Source of the DNA: Gyromitra esculenta
Lineage: Eukaryota; Ascomycota; Pezizomycetes; Pezizales; Discinaceae
Length of the DNA stretch: 64,000 bases
Reading direction: 5' to 3'
NCBI GenBank assembly: GCA_038503075.1
Contig: JBCAML010000003.1
Span: 3,596,001 to 3,660,000, forward strand
Made by a program: the position numbers and the translations under genes. This document shows, one piece after another, positions 11,101 through 25,207 of the stretch (position 1 is the first letter of the stretch; each line of letters begins with the position of its first letter). The notes beneath the pieces were generated by a model. The model was not told where the DNA came from. It did no database searches and saw nothing but the letters and a program-made list of their open reading frames with translations.

Positions 11101-11981
11101 CATATTCTATTCTGAATCATTTCTCGTCAGTTTCTGCCAGGTCACCAGATAGAAAGAGAAGAGAGAAAAGAGAGGAAGAAAGAAAATCCACTCCGCAAAG
11201 TCCCTCCCCCCCCACGAAAACTCACCGAGAGACCCACCCTTCGTCCTCTCTCTGTGTCAGCTCCACTGATTTGTATTTACTTTTTCCCGCTCGTTTCGCT
11301 CCTACACGCTCCCCGGAAACATCTCACTTTCCCGAATATCCTCGCAGCCTGCTGGTGTTTTTGTTGCGCGTGGGGCACGATTACACAATCTTATCGTTGC
11401 ATTTGTGCTTGTGCTGTGCCTGCACACCCCTTGCACCAGAGCGTGGGGAAGGATCAGAAACCGAGTTTTCAAGGTTACGGTTCTCGGCTGCTGCCGCACC
11501 GTTTTATTTTCTCCATTTAAGAGTGCTGCGTCGCCTCGCCTGCGGAAAGCTTGAGCGGACGCAGGGGGGATTGCGGCAGTGGGTGTTTGCAAGGCCTGGG
11601 GCGATTGGAAGTGGAGAGCAGGGAGGCAGAGGCAGAGGCAGAGGCGGAAAGAGCAGAAGAGGCAGCAATAGAGGTCTCTACAGCAGGGACAGCAGCAGCA
11701 GCAGCAGCAGCAGCAGGGGTTACAGGATATCCTGGTGGCAGAGCTACATTATACACACTCGAGGCACTGGAGGCTCCTGGCAGTTGCGGGTCCCAGACTC
11801 CGAGTTGACAGTGACGTCGGTGCAGCTCCTCGTTTGTAATCTCCTCTTATCGCGTCCATCTCAGACTCGGAGCTTGCTCCCCCCCCACTACAAGTCCGAC
11901 ATCACCACTCGGATCCCCCCACTCCCAACCTGAGACGTCTATTCCAACAGCATTCACTCACCCCCAGACAACCCACTCGCA
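11101..11981 (+). promoter_or_regulatory. SNF1 promoter/5' leader with C/T-rich tracts and upstream ATGs
   Basis: The tract begins with C/T-rich and then A/G-rich stretches (11101-11260), typical of fungal core promoters, and continues G/C-rich up to the SNF1 ATG. It contains several upstream ATGs. One opens a 220-codon frame (11271-11933) that ends 48 nt before the SNF1 start. Another opens at 11551. The real transcript start is unknown, so whether these are in the mRNA cannot be told from sequence alone. Confidence 0.45.
11691..11716 (+). repeat. (CAG)n trinucleotide run in the SNF1 leader
   Basis: About eight to nine uninterrupted CAG/AGC units, preceded by impure ones (from about 11680). 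The run lies in the non-coding leader of SNF1. Confidence 0.8.
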
Positions 11982-14949
<2,968 letters not shown>

Positions 14950-16346
14950 GCGGCGGGTGGATGTGGGCTTTTGGAATTTTGTGCTACTATGACTTTATCC
15001 CCCCCGCTTCTGTTGGGTTCAAGGGAATTATTTGAAGGGTATTCTGAGGGATACCGAGGATGATAAGAGTAGAATCGCCTGTATTCACAGTTATATGTGG
15101 CGAGGAATGTTTTGCCTTTTACCCATCATGGTTTCTTGCATTGCTTTGTTTTATTTTTTATATTATTTGAATGTCGGATTAGCTTCTTCTCATTGCAATT
15201 TCTTTTGTGATTTTGGATGGACTGGCTGGTGGGGGGTTGGGGGATTGGGGTCGGGGGATGGAGTTTGGTTGTTGGCTGGTTGGCGGTTAAGGCTTTGGTG
15301 ATGGGATATGTAGAGGATAAACGGCGAAGCTTTTGAAAAAGAGAGAGAAGATATGATGCGGGCAGAGTATCTATCAAATTAAAAAAAAGGATTGTGAGAT
15401 GACTGAACAGTAGATCACTTTTCCATGGATGGGCCCTGAAGATCGAGGACATGTAGGGCGGGAGGGGATAGAGAGTAATCCACTTCTATCGTCCGATTTT
15501 GAAGCAGATCGTCTTGTGATGGATGCTAGAGTGGATAGACGTGCGCTTTTTGACACTGGGGCTACTCCAATCACTGCTATTTTCAGTAATAGAGCACCTA
15601 CCGACGTTCGGGGCGGCATATACGTACACGAGTCTAGGGGTTTATTCTAATGTATTGGTGGTGGGCGGTGGAGGCGGAGGCGGAGTCAAGGCTAGTTATG
15701 GAGGGGTTTTTCCGTAGCCCCGGTGGGCTTTCGGAGTAGACCCGGGCCCTGGTTTTGGGGCCATTTGATGGCTCTTGCTGGTTCCCCTCTTTGCTTTAGA
15801 CGCGATTTTATATAGGCGGTCCTCTGGGGTGGATGGGTGGTGGCCGTGGTTTGGGGGCTGCATTGCTATATGTCCAGCTAAATAGACACCAGCTAGGTAC
15901 ATGTATCTTGGTGATGATAGTTGCATAGGATCAGTTTTATGTTACGGGATAGGAGCTGTTAGAAATAGGTTATGTGCCAGTATCAATGCCGTCTCTCTCC
16001 CTGGCCACAGGCGAGCTTATCGAGTGATGGGCTGTGATGCATTTCGACTATTCTGTTTTTCCGTTTGGTGTTCTGGCTACGATAGTAATGGGCTACCTAC
16101 CATGCTGGAGCACCGGAGGGATATGGCTTTCTTGCGGTTTAGGTGAGGCTTGTGTTGTGATAGGGATGTTTCACTATCTATCATTGACCGTCATCCCTAT
16201 AATCAATTAACCAATTACGGTAGCCAATATCTGCAGCGATACAATCCATCACGGCCATTACAGTGCCTATTCACAATCTACCCAGCCAACCAGCCAGCCA
16301 AACATATTTTTCTGTACAAATTCACGCACCTCCGTCCCCATCCCGC
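14950..16346. other. Intergenic region between convergent SNF1 and SDHAF2
   Basis: About 1.4 kb, T/G-rich just after SNF1 (15100-15300). No gene is supported. TACATGTA is present at 15898-15905. The genes on both sides end here, so it holds two 3' untranslated regions. Confidence 0.4.
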
Positions 16347-17487
16347 CTAAAACTGCCTAACATCCGGCATCATCCCCAGCCCCCTCTCCTTACCATCCGT
16401 GTTCCCAGCCCTTTTCTTCACATGTGCCCGCAACAGAGCCAGTATCTCACTATCCCTCCACCTGCTCGGCGGGGGCCTATACGGCTCCCTAACCCTCCCT
16501 ACAGTCTGCGCCCACTCCCCAACCGGTCCTTCGCCAAATGACGATTTCCCAGCATCTGCCTTTTCCACCTCCCTCTCCTGGGACGCGGACTGGGGACGTC
16601 CAGCTGCGGTCGGGGTAGCAAGAGACGGCGACCCGCCCTCAGCGTATTCGGAAGACGTGGTGGGCGGGGTCTGGGTCGTCCAGTAGTATATATCCCAATC
16701 GTTCTCGTCGAGGAAGAGATCGTACTGCTGCAGCTGCGCCAGTGTCATGGAGGGGAGATGTGAATCTGCAAATGTGGACAGCAGCAGATCCGTCTCCAGA
16801 ATGCCCCGTTTACGAGATTGATCTTATGCGTATTAGCCACACCCACACCCACACCCCAGGTAAGAAAAAGGGGGAGGAAGAGGAGGGAAGGGTACATAGT
16901 AAACGAGCTCTCATGGTAGATAGGTCCTCCCCTTTCCTCCTCAACGGCTCGATCCTAAACTTGCCCTCCGCCATCTCGCCAACCCCCAACTCCACCTCGC
17001 CACCGAAAATCCCGCCCAACCCAGGCCCGTTGCGCCCCCCCTGCTTCAACACGTCGTCGCCGTCTACATCGTCGTCCAATGCTTCCCCGGTCATGCGGTG
17101 CAGATTCTCCGGTTCCCCGGAATCGGCTTCGACCGCGGATATTAGCTCCGGGGGTGCATTCGCGACGCCGACTTTCGGGATGTGGGTTGCGGGGTCGTTG
17201 GTGCAGGTGTGGTTCGTGAGGTGCGGATTGAGCGGCTTTGACTTTTGCAGGTCGCCGTATCCGGCGGTGTCGGGGCGCGGATTAGCGAAGCGGTCTGAAG
17301 GCTGCGTTATTCCGACTCTGGGATCTGCTGCGGGCTTCGAGGAGTAAGGGCGGAGGAGCGGCAGGATGCGCAGTCGGGAAAGGAGTCGCAGTCGGGATCT
17401 GGAAATCATATCTGTGGTGGGGACTGGTGGTGGTGATAACTGATGAAGGGAGATGGAGCGAAGGCGAGAAAGCCGCAATGAGGTCAT
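16347..17487 (-). CDS. EMI5: SDHAF2 / Emi5 (Sdh5), succinate dehydrogenase assembly factor 2
   Basis: Exons on the minus strand are 17487-16896 and 16822-16347 (355 residues). A second ATG at 17409 (329 residues, [10 protein letters not shown]...) also gives a good mitochondrial presequence and may be the true start. The 73-nt intron joins [11 protein letters not shown] to [19 protein letters not shown]. This is followed by [19 protein letters not shown], the diagnostic Sdh5 core needed for covalent FAD attachment to the flavoprotein subunit Sdh1 in the matrix. The region before the core (about 150-220) is a low-complexity acidic/Gly-rich spacer. A 90-residue C-terminal extension follows the core, as is common in filamentous fungi. 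The gene is divergent from the SH3 gene at 17946. Confidence 0.92.
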
Positions 17488-17945
17488 TTCCACTGCCTGC
17501 CTGCCTGCCGATCTTTGCCGGAGCGCGGCTGTCGGGTGCCGGCTATTCTGACGGGTGCGGGGGCAGGGGTACCTGTGGGCACTGGTGTTGGGCGGTCTTT
17601 GCTCGAGAACAGCGAAAACAACAGGAAAACCCGCAGACTCGCCTTCTGATGGCCGAGATATGGAATAGGAAGACCGTGAAGCAGAGACCCTCTCGATCCC
17701 CAGACAGGCCCTGTTGGAGCCCGGTGGTTCACCAAATCGGAGCAGTGGATCCCCTGCAGGCTGGCTACGGCGGCTGCACAGCCCGCTTCTCTCGCCTGTC
17801 GAGTTAATTGCTGCATGGAGCTTGTCTCTTCTTCTCCTCTTCTTCCTCTCCTCCTCCTCCTCCTCCCCCCTTTCTCCCATTCACGCTTCTCCTCCTCCTT
17901 CATCTCCAGCTTCACAGCCATCCCCTCTCCATCATCCAATCCACC
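17488..17945. promoter_or_regulatory. Shared divergent promoter, SDHAF2 / SH3 protein
   Basis: A 458-base gap between two start codons facing away from each other. The side next to the SH3 gene (17808-17945) is almost pure C/T, typical of a fungal 5' leader. Confidence 0.55.
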
Positions 17946-18852
17946 ATGTCCACCGCCGCGACAGCTGCAGCTCTTGCGAACCGCTCCATCCGGACCATCC
18001 GAATGGTACGCGTCCCTGCAATCCCCACGACCCCATCAAGCTAACATCCCTCCCAGGAGCTCGAATTCCTCGCAGACACATCCATGATCTCCCCTGCTGC
18101 CTTTGAGCAGATCACCTCGCTTCTCCCGAAAGAGCAGTCCCTCCACACTCCTCCCACGCCCGCTGCCGGCCCAGCCCCCAAGTCCACCACCCCTGCTGTT
18201 CCACACCCAACCTTCTCCCCCCCGCCCAATGCCAGAAATCCCCAAGTTATGCTCCCAGTCGCTCAGCCGCCGCCCCCAGCGCCCCCATCCTACTCCTCGA
18301 CTCCCTACGTCCTCTCGCTTGCGGAGGCCCTCTGGGCGTTCAACGGCACCGAGGCCGACGACCTGTCCTTCCCCGCCGGCGCCAAGCTCGAAATCACCGA
18401 AAAGGTCAAGGAGGACTGGTGGAAGGGCCGTATCGTCGGAACCGAGCAGACTGGTCTCTTCCCGTCCTCGTATGTGCATGAGACCCAGATCCTCGCGAAC
18501 CCATCGGACGTCAAGGGGAAACCCCCATTGCCGAATCTCCCACCGAGAAACAACTCTGCCCAGGGAGGCTACCATGGTGGCTATGGCTCTGGCGGGAATA
18601 TGATGACGGACGTGGCGCATGGACAGCCAAGCACGAGCACGAGCGTGTTTGAGCAGCAGCAGCACGAGGAGGCACAGAAGAAGCCGCTGTTGGGGAAGAA
18701 TGGCGAAAAGTTTGGAAAGAAGTTGGGTAATGCGGCGATTTTCGGAGCGGTGAGTTTTCATGATAACGGTCGATTATAGAACGTTTACTGATTATTGTTA
18801 TTTTTAACAGGGCGCTACTATTGGTGGGAAAATTGTCAATGGTATTTTTTAA
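17946..18852 (+). CDS. LSB1: SH3-domain protein of the Lsb1/Pin3 type
   Basis: Exons are 17946-18005, 18057-18749 and 18811-18852, giving 264 residues. The 51-nt first intron has CTAACATCC before TCCCAG. The N-terminus (ALANRSIRTIRMELEFL) matches the conserved start of yeast Lsb1/Lsb2(Pin3), which bind Las17 and tune Arp2/3 actin nucleation. A Pro-rich linker follows. The SH3 domain runs from about residue 106, with ALWAF, DDLSF, a WWKG block and TGLFPSSYV in canonical order. The C-terminus ends with a Gly/Ala-rich GKKLGNAAIFGA...GGKIVNGIF segment, the tail seen in fungal members. Expected role: cortical actin and endocytosis. Confidence 0.9.
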
Positions 18853-19418
18853 ATGTGTGGCTTGGAGGTAGGGAGGTATTCTGGGTTGGGAAATGGGACT
18901 TTACTGGTCCTTTTAGTTTTGGCTTTTCTTTTGGCTCTGGGATAGGGTTCATGGCATGAGATCTTTCTGGCTTTTTTCTTTTGGTCACGGTGGATACTGT
19001 GGAATAAACTACATTTCCATATCAAAATGTTACTAGGTGTGATCCATAAATACTATAGCTTTGACGTGAATATACTTGAGCCAACACAATTGAGTAGAGA
19101 CTCAGCATCATATCAAGACCTTGGCAAATCAAATACATATCCCCTCCCTCAGTACATTGGTGCTGTCATTGACGGCTGCTCGACCACCCGACCACCTCCA
19201 CCACAGCTCTCGAAGCAGTTTTCGCATCATCTCCGAAAAAAAAAAAAAGAGCAACCCCCACTTTTCAATACATCACCATCCAATCACAACCATGCGTCTA
19301 TGCAGCCCCCTCCACCTCACCTCACCTCTCATTTCCTTTCCATCCCCCCCCCCTCTCCACTCCACTCCCGCCCAATACCAATACCAATTCAACCCCCCTC
19401 CCCAAGATATAGCAAAAA
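18853..19418. other. Intergenic region with an A-run and C-runs
   Basis: No gene is seen. An A-run lies at about 19236-19247, and a C/A-rich leader (19290-19400) precedes the next start codon. Confidence 0.4.
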
Positions 19419-20608
19419 ATGCTCATGAAAGAACCCGCCACCGCCACCTCTGACCCTCCAGCTCTAGAACTGCTTCTCGAGGTGTTCCCGGTGGGCGTGG
19501 GATCTAATATGGGAGCTGTGGACAGCGTGGGCGTTGGCGCTGGGATTAAGATTGGAGCGGTGGGTAGCGGGGGGGATTGCGGGGGGGCGCGGAGGAGGAA
19601 GGGGAGAAGGAAGGGTGAAGTTGGGGTTGGGATTAAGAGCGATAGACTAGACAGAGCAGAGCAGAAAGAGAAAGAGAAAGAGGCCGCGGCACAGAAAGAG
19701 GATATTAATGGCAGTTGGGAAAAGAACAGTCCAGTGCTGCCGCAAGACGGACCTGCAGAGCGGGAACCTCTGAAGGCTGCTGCGGCAGGAGATAAGCTGG
19801 AGAAGCCAGAAGGGAGGAAACAGGAACCCACGACAGTGGCAAGTCTCGGAATAAACCATTCAAGAAAAGCTTCAGCGGCAAAGTTAGTTCCAGCAAACGA
19901 GCTTAGCAGACCGGTGAAGGTGGGTTATCCAGCCAACACACCAGATGGATCCAGGAGCCATTAAATTGAAGCTAAAACTCCATACTGTAGAGCTGTGAAA
20001 TCATCTCCTCCACGCAGGAAATCACCAAGCTCACACCATCACTCGACCGAAGCCCTCATGCCGAAGTCCACCGTTTACAGAAGCTCTTGCGTGAACGAGA
20101 CGCATCTCTCGAAGCCATCCAATTGGAGAAATCGGGTCTAGAGCAACATGTACAAACACTTGAAACCAGGATCAGATCCCTAGAGGAAGGAACACAGAGA
20201 CTGCAAGAGGAAAACCGGGATCTCGAGTCAGTGGTTGGAGAACTCCGCTTCGGGAGCCAGCACTGGGACGCAGAAACGCAGCTACAAGTCCATGTTCCAC
20301 CACAGCAAGCGAATAGGAAGACAGCCATGAGCTTAGACGACCGGAAAGCCGTAGAGGAGGATGAGGACCGGAAGCTACGTGCACAAGCTCATATGAGAGA
20401 TTTCCTCTATAAAGAGCTAGACGACTGGAAAGCTGCGAATGAGAAACGGTTCGTGGACCTGGAAGTAGAGAGTATCAGGCGTGAGTTTGAGCTCACTGCT
20501 ATGGCGAGGGGGTTTGCTACTATTAAGGATAGTAGGCTGGTGCTTGAGAGGAGGGTAGAGGCTTTGGAACGAGAGTTGCGTCGAGGATCGCGAGCGGCCC
20601 ACGATTGA
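19419..20608 (+). CDS. Coiled-coil protein of unknown function
   Basis: Exons are 19419-19919 and 20018-20608 (363 residues). The 98-nt intron joins AAG to GAA-ATC in phase 0, so the coiled coil continues into the second exon without a break. The first half is low complexity, Gly/Val-rich and then Lys/Glu-rich, and probably disordered. The second half (about 190-363) shows strong heptads (e.g. SLEAIQLEKSGLEQHVQTLE and FVDLEVESIRREFEL). I do not recognise a family. The exact start is uncertain because the upstream sequence is C/T-rich with no other good ATG. Confidence 0.6.
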
Positions 20609-21502
20609 TGTTTCATGGCTACTACATTATTCGCGATCAATTTTGGTACATTTGCATGGGTGAGATACTGTGGTACTACATATTTTTGAATATTGGAGGT
20701 TTTTTGTTTTTCCGAGTATCTCTTTTTTTATATATATCTTTGGGATGCTTTTCTGATATACAAAAAAGATACATGTACCTCCTCAGAAACACTAGGGAGA
20801 TTTCGCTATAAAAGTAGAAAAGTACGATTATTACGATAATACTTGATCTCTTTCAGTCCCAATTTATACTCCATTCTTCCGTTCCAAATATGAGCTTAAA
20901 TTTAACTGCGATTTAGCCTGTTAGAGTTACACGTGTACATACATAGATAGAATCTAGAAACAATATATCCAAATTATATCACGACATGTTATAGCGAGTG
21001 ATTAGAAGTGACTGGAAATTTTACAAAACGTTTAAATTTCTTATGTCACCTTGCCAGCAGGCTCAAACCCCACACTTGACGCCCATACTTACTTACGCCT
21101 ACCACCCCAATACAAACCCCTTTGCAATCAAAACACCAAGAACCCACTTGCTGCTAACTACTAAAGCTTAGACTGGTTGTGCGACTCGAATCTATCATAA
21201 GGGACAGTGACATAGCATCACTCAGCTCATATGGTGTATTATATCCCGAGTAGTCCATCTATAAAAGCCAAAGAAACTAATTCAATTCTACTTAACTCCG
21301 TACAATTTCCCCTATGAGGCATCCTCGAAGCCCCCTAGAAGAACACGGCAAATTTTAGGAAAGTAGCTTTTATATGGACGCACAAACGGCTCAAAGACAA
21401 TGGCATTAAGACTGTTTGCAACGAAATATATCACCGCCAACAAATCCTAAACTTTTTGCAAAGAATTTACTCTTGTATATCTTGCCCTTCGCCACGGCGT
21501 AT
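20609..21502. other. Intergenic AT-rich region
   Basis: No gene is supported. It contains the 3' ends of convergent genes and one TACATGTA at 20770-20777. Confidence 0.4.
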
Positions 21503-23879
21503 CTACCAGCCACTATCAACAACGACTTCAGCAACACCACCGCCCCAGGACGTGCTGCCACCCCAAGCCGCACTGTCAGCAATAGTCGCGACGGGTTCAA
21601 CAGAAGGATAACCATCACTGGTCTCCCCTTCTTCCTCGATCGGCTTCTCATTGGTACAGCCACGACTATAGTGACCCACTGCGAAATATTAGCGACCTCT
21701 AATTGACCAAGAAATTTGAAGAAATGATCTTACTTTCGCCACAATTGTTACACTTGACACGGGTAATGTCTTTAGGTTTGGGGCATTCCTTTGCGCTATG
21801 ACCAAATTCATCGCAATTACGACATTTGAAGACACGTTCGTTAGTGCAATCAGAAGAGCGATGACCATCTTGGCTTGTGGGTTGTTAGCATCGGTATAGC
21901 GAAGTATGTAAGGGCTGAGGTACAAACCCGCAGTTGTAACAGACTCCTCCACCTCCACCGCCCTGAGGGCATTCCTTGGAATAGTGGCCCACTAGATTCA
22001 ACAAATGTTAGATGAAGGCAAATTACTTAGGGCTTTTCAGTCATGGACTTACTTCCACCACATTTGCGACACTCGGTATTCTCATCAGCCACACGCGGAT
22101 GAGGGCAATCTGCAGCTCTATGGCCTTCCTCGCTACATGGTCACAGTAATTAGCAAATCTGGAATATAATCATAATGCTAGTTGAAGAAGGATTGATACG
22201 CACCTGCAGTTCTTACATGCGTTAGGATTATAGTCAGGCTTACGAGGTTCCGGGCAATCACGAAGACGATGGTCAAGTGCAGAACAATTTCCACACTTCA
22301 GAACAACTCGCTCAAATTCATCCTCAGCCTGCTCGACCTCACATTCCCTCTTGCTATGGCCCTTTTCTATAATCGAACGTAGTGTTAGAAATAAAACCCA
22401 TCTTCCCGGAAAACTAAAAAACTTACGTTTGCAAACGTAGCAAAAGGATTTGGTCTCGCTCATGACGTCCCCCGCCAATTTAAGCCTTGCGAGATTCTCC
22501 GCGGGATCCAGAGACATACGATGGGCAATTGCTCTAGAGCGGCGAGGCTTACGAGACTTGTTCAAAGACCAAATGTATTTAGCATCGGGTTCTCCATTAG
22601 GACCAACAATACATTCGTAGTATTCAACCTCCCGGTCCTAGAAAACAAAGAGTGTCAATGAATGGAATATGACGATAAACACACATACATAAAACCTACC
22701 AAAGCGAAAAGGTAGTAGTTGAACTCATTAACCCTAAAGGCAGTCTCGATTTCATCAAATTTGCTACCTGGACACGCTTTCATGTACTCCTTCAAGTGCT
22801 AAAACCAAAGTGTGTGTTAGCCACCCATCGAAAGAATTAGCCAAGGAAAGGGCAGAGATACAATCTTGAAAGCATCAAAATCATCTCTGTCATTCGCTTT
22901 TTTCATATCTTCCCACGCCTGTTCGGCTGACTTCTGCAAGATCATGGCTTTATCAATGAAACGATTGTTTTTACAGTCGTTAGCAGTATGACCTATAAGT
23001 CACAAAAATCTCAGAAGTTAGCATAAGGTAGCGCAGTCTATGTCACGAGTAGATATTGACCTTCCATATTACAGTTACGGCAAAGCTCAGCCGGTTTTTC
23101 GGGACACTCTCGAGCCATATGGCCTTCTTGATCGCAGTAACGGCACTTCCCTCTAGGTTTAGGAGGTTCGGTACAGTCGGTTTTCATATGTCTAACAGAA
23201 AGGGGAAAGTTATTATAGTTTATTATAGGAAAAAGCAAGAACGTGAGGATAATTACCCTTGTTCGCCACAGTTGAAGCAGGCACCATCATTTACCGGTTT
23301 ATCAGGGCATTCACGAGCAAAATGACCATCTTGTCCGCAGCTAAATTGTGAAACGATTAGAGCTATGGGGGTTTCTGGGGATATTGAAGATGCTGATAGA
23401 AACTAACCTGCGACAACCACCACCACTACCGCCCTCTGCATCGCCACCATAGCCACCATGATGTTCGTTGGTCTCATCGCCTCCTAGAGGAGCAGATACA
23501 TTGACGTCCTCTGATGGTGCAGGTTGAGCACCCCACCCTGTCCGTGTTCATAGTCAGCAACACGTACACTAAAATAGCAAGGCTACAAGGAGATTTTTTG
23601 GAAGAGCAGAGTGAGTTTAAAATGATATCCCAAAATAGAAACAGAACAGCAACAAATCGCGCCAAACGAGCGGGGATTGGAGTACAGAGGTCTTTTGACC
23701 GGTTTGAACGAAAGTGCCAATGGCTAGGCAACAGAAACTGAGCAACGATCCCAATCCATCCAGAGCTGGTGATAGGGCAATCGATATTCGATGAATCCGA
23801 GATTCAGAGGAATAGAAATCAAATTGCGAAAACGAAACATACCTGAATCAACAACGGTAGAATCATCCCAGCCAGGCAT
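21503..23879 (-). CDS. Multi-CCHC zinc-knuckle nucleic-acid-binding protein (CnjB-like)
   Basis: Twelve exons on the minus strand: 23879-23843, 23537-23408, 23340-23257, 23191-23061, 22992-22862, 22798-22700, 22637-22427, 22366-22204, 22132-22053, 21991-21928, 21873-21734 and 21678-21503. The product is 481 residues. I count eleven zinc knuckles of the form C-x2-C-x4-H-x4-C: four near the N-terminus, then a central non-zinc domain (about 140-290, EQAWEDMKKAN...ECIVGPNGEPDA), then seven more. The protein starts MPGWDDSTVVDSGW and ends in a Trp/Gly-rich tail closing VVVDSGW. Such proteins (yeast Gis2, fission yeast Byr3, animal CNBP) bind single-stranded DNA or RNA; ascomycete members are often called CnjB-like. 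Intron 1 (305 nt) is the longest; the others are 54-71 nt. The stop is TAG at 21503. Confidence 0.9.
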
Positions 23880-25207
23880 GATGGATTTTCTTAGATGGGA
23901 CTGTTGTGTGTTAGAGTTTTTGGTGATGGTGAAGATAAAAATCGATGAGCAAAAAGCGAGAGGTTTAGGTGTGAGTATGAAAAACAGAGAGGTGAGGGCT
24001 GTAAGCACAGGGTAAACAACTTGAAAAAGATGGATGATGGAAACGAACAGAACTAAGCGGGTTCTCACTCGCAGATCCCTTTGAACACTACTAAGGAAGA
24101 CTGATACGATGCCCAGCCGCAGCAGCACCATGCCCAAATTCCTTTCAGCAGACAGAGTGTCGAAGGCACTGCACCTCTTATTTCTCTAAGTTCTCAAATA
24201 AAACCATATATTTTTTTCTCTCATTTACTAGATATCACCAGAATAACTGTATTAAACATCGACCACATCCAAGCTCACGGCTATATATATTGCTCCAAGG
24301 CTCACCAGGATGATTACATGCACAGATACATCGCTCCACTGTCAGCATCTACAAAACGTATCAGTATTCAAACTAACGTGCTGTCAACTTATGTAGATAA
24401 TGCGCAAATAAATAGGCTCAAATCCAGGTCAAATACTAGCTTTGCCATTCCACTCGGATTTACTTCGATTTGAATTACTCCTCTCTACCTCAAAACTCTG
24501 TTCCTACTATCTTTCAGCCACATTTAGTTGGCAAGGAGCTCTCATTCCACCTAATCCATATAACAAGACCGCAGCTAGGAAAGCAGATAGCTTCCTGCAG
24601 TAGTGACGCGACAATAGCCCGGGCCTAACCCCCGAGCCAGATTCTCCCACAGCAACATTCCAATATGTACTAATACGTTCTATTTGAAAAAGACCACAAT
24701 ATCAGTCCCAAAGCCCAAGGGTTATGATCACACTCAATCACTCGACTTTAGCAATTGCTGGCAACCCAAGGCAACAGCGGGGGATAGTATTTCTTAAACA
24801 AGTTAGACAACGTCGATAAGACAACACTCCTTGCCTTCAAAGCTATCCCCAAACTAGAAGCTACAACAAATCCCAGAGACAGATGTCAAGCACTGATCTT
24901 CTTTCAAGCTTCCGCCAAGGAATTACCACGCCGCTGCTGTTACTCCTTCTTCAATAGGAGATCGGGTATCACGGCAAAAAAATACATGTCCTTGTCAGTT
25001 GTAACGGCTTCCTCGAGCAGATGAATTTCTCCGAAGCCCGAAAATCATTACAAACCAGAATAATTTGAATTTTTAGAAGGCGGGGTTTAAAGTTCCTCGG
25101 TAGAGATTATGGTTAAATCTCGGCTGTCTCCCACTTTCACTTCCAAAAAGCTGAAGTAGATATTGAATATTCATCGCAACAAGGTGCGAGTTGCCTACGT
25201 CATAACC
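23880..25207. other. Intergenic region between divergent zinc-knuckle and MFS genes
   Basis: About 1.3 kb without a supported gene. A minus-strand frame runs upstream from the zinc-knuckle start codon in the same phase, but its composition is hydrophobic and unlike that protein. It must hold two divergent promoters. Confidence 0.4.

Noticed and set aside
23724..24137. N-terminal extension of the zinc-knuckle protein in the same frame
   Set aside because: The extension is hydrophobic, unlike the rest. The downstream MPGWDD start followed by a good GTATGT donor is the more natural beginning.
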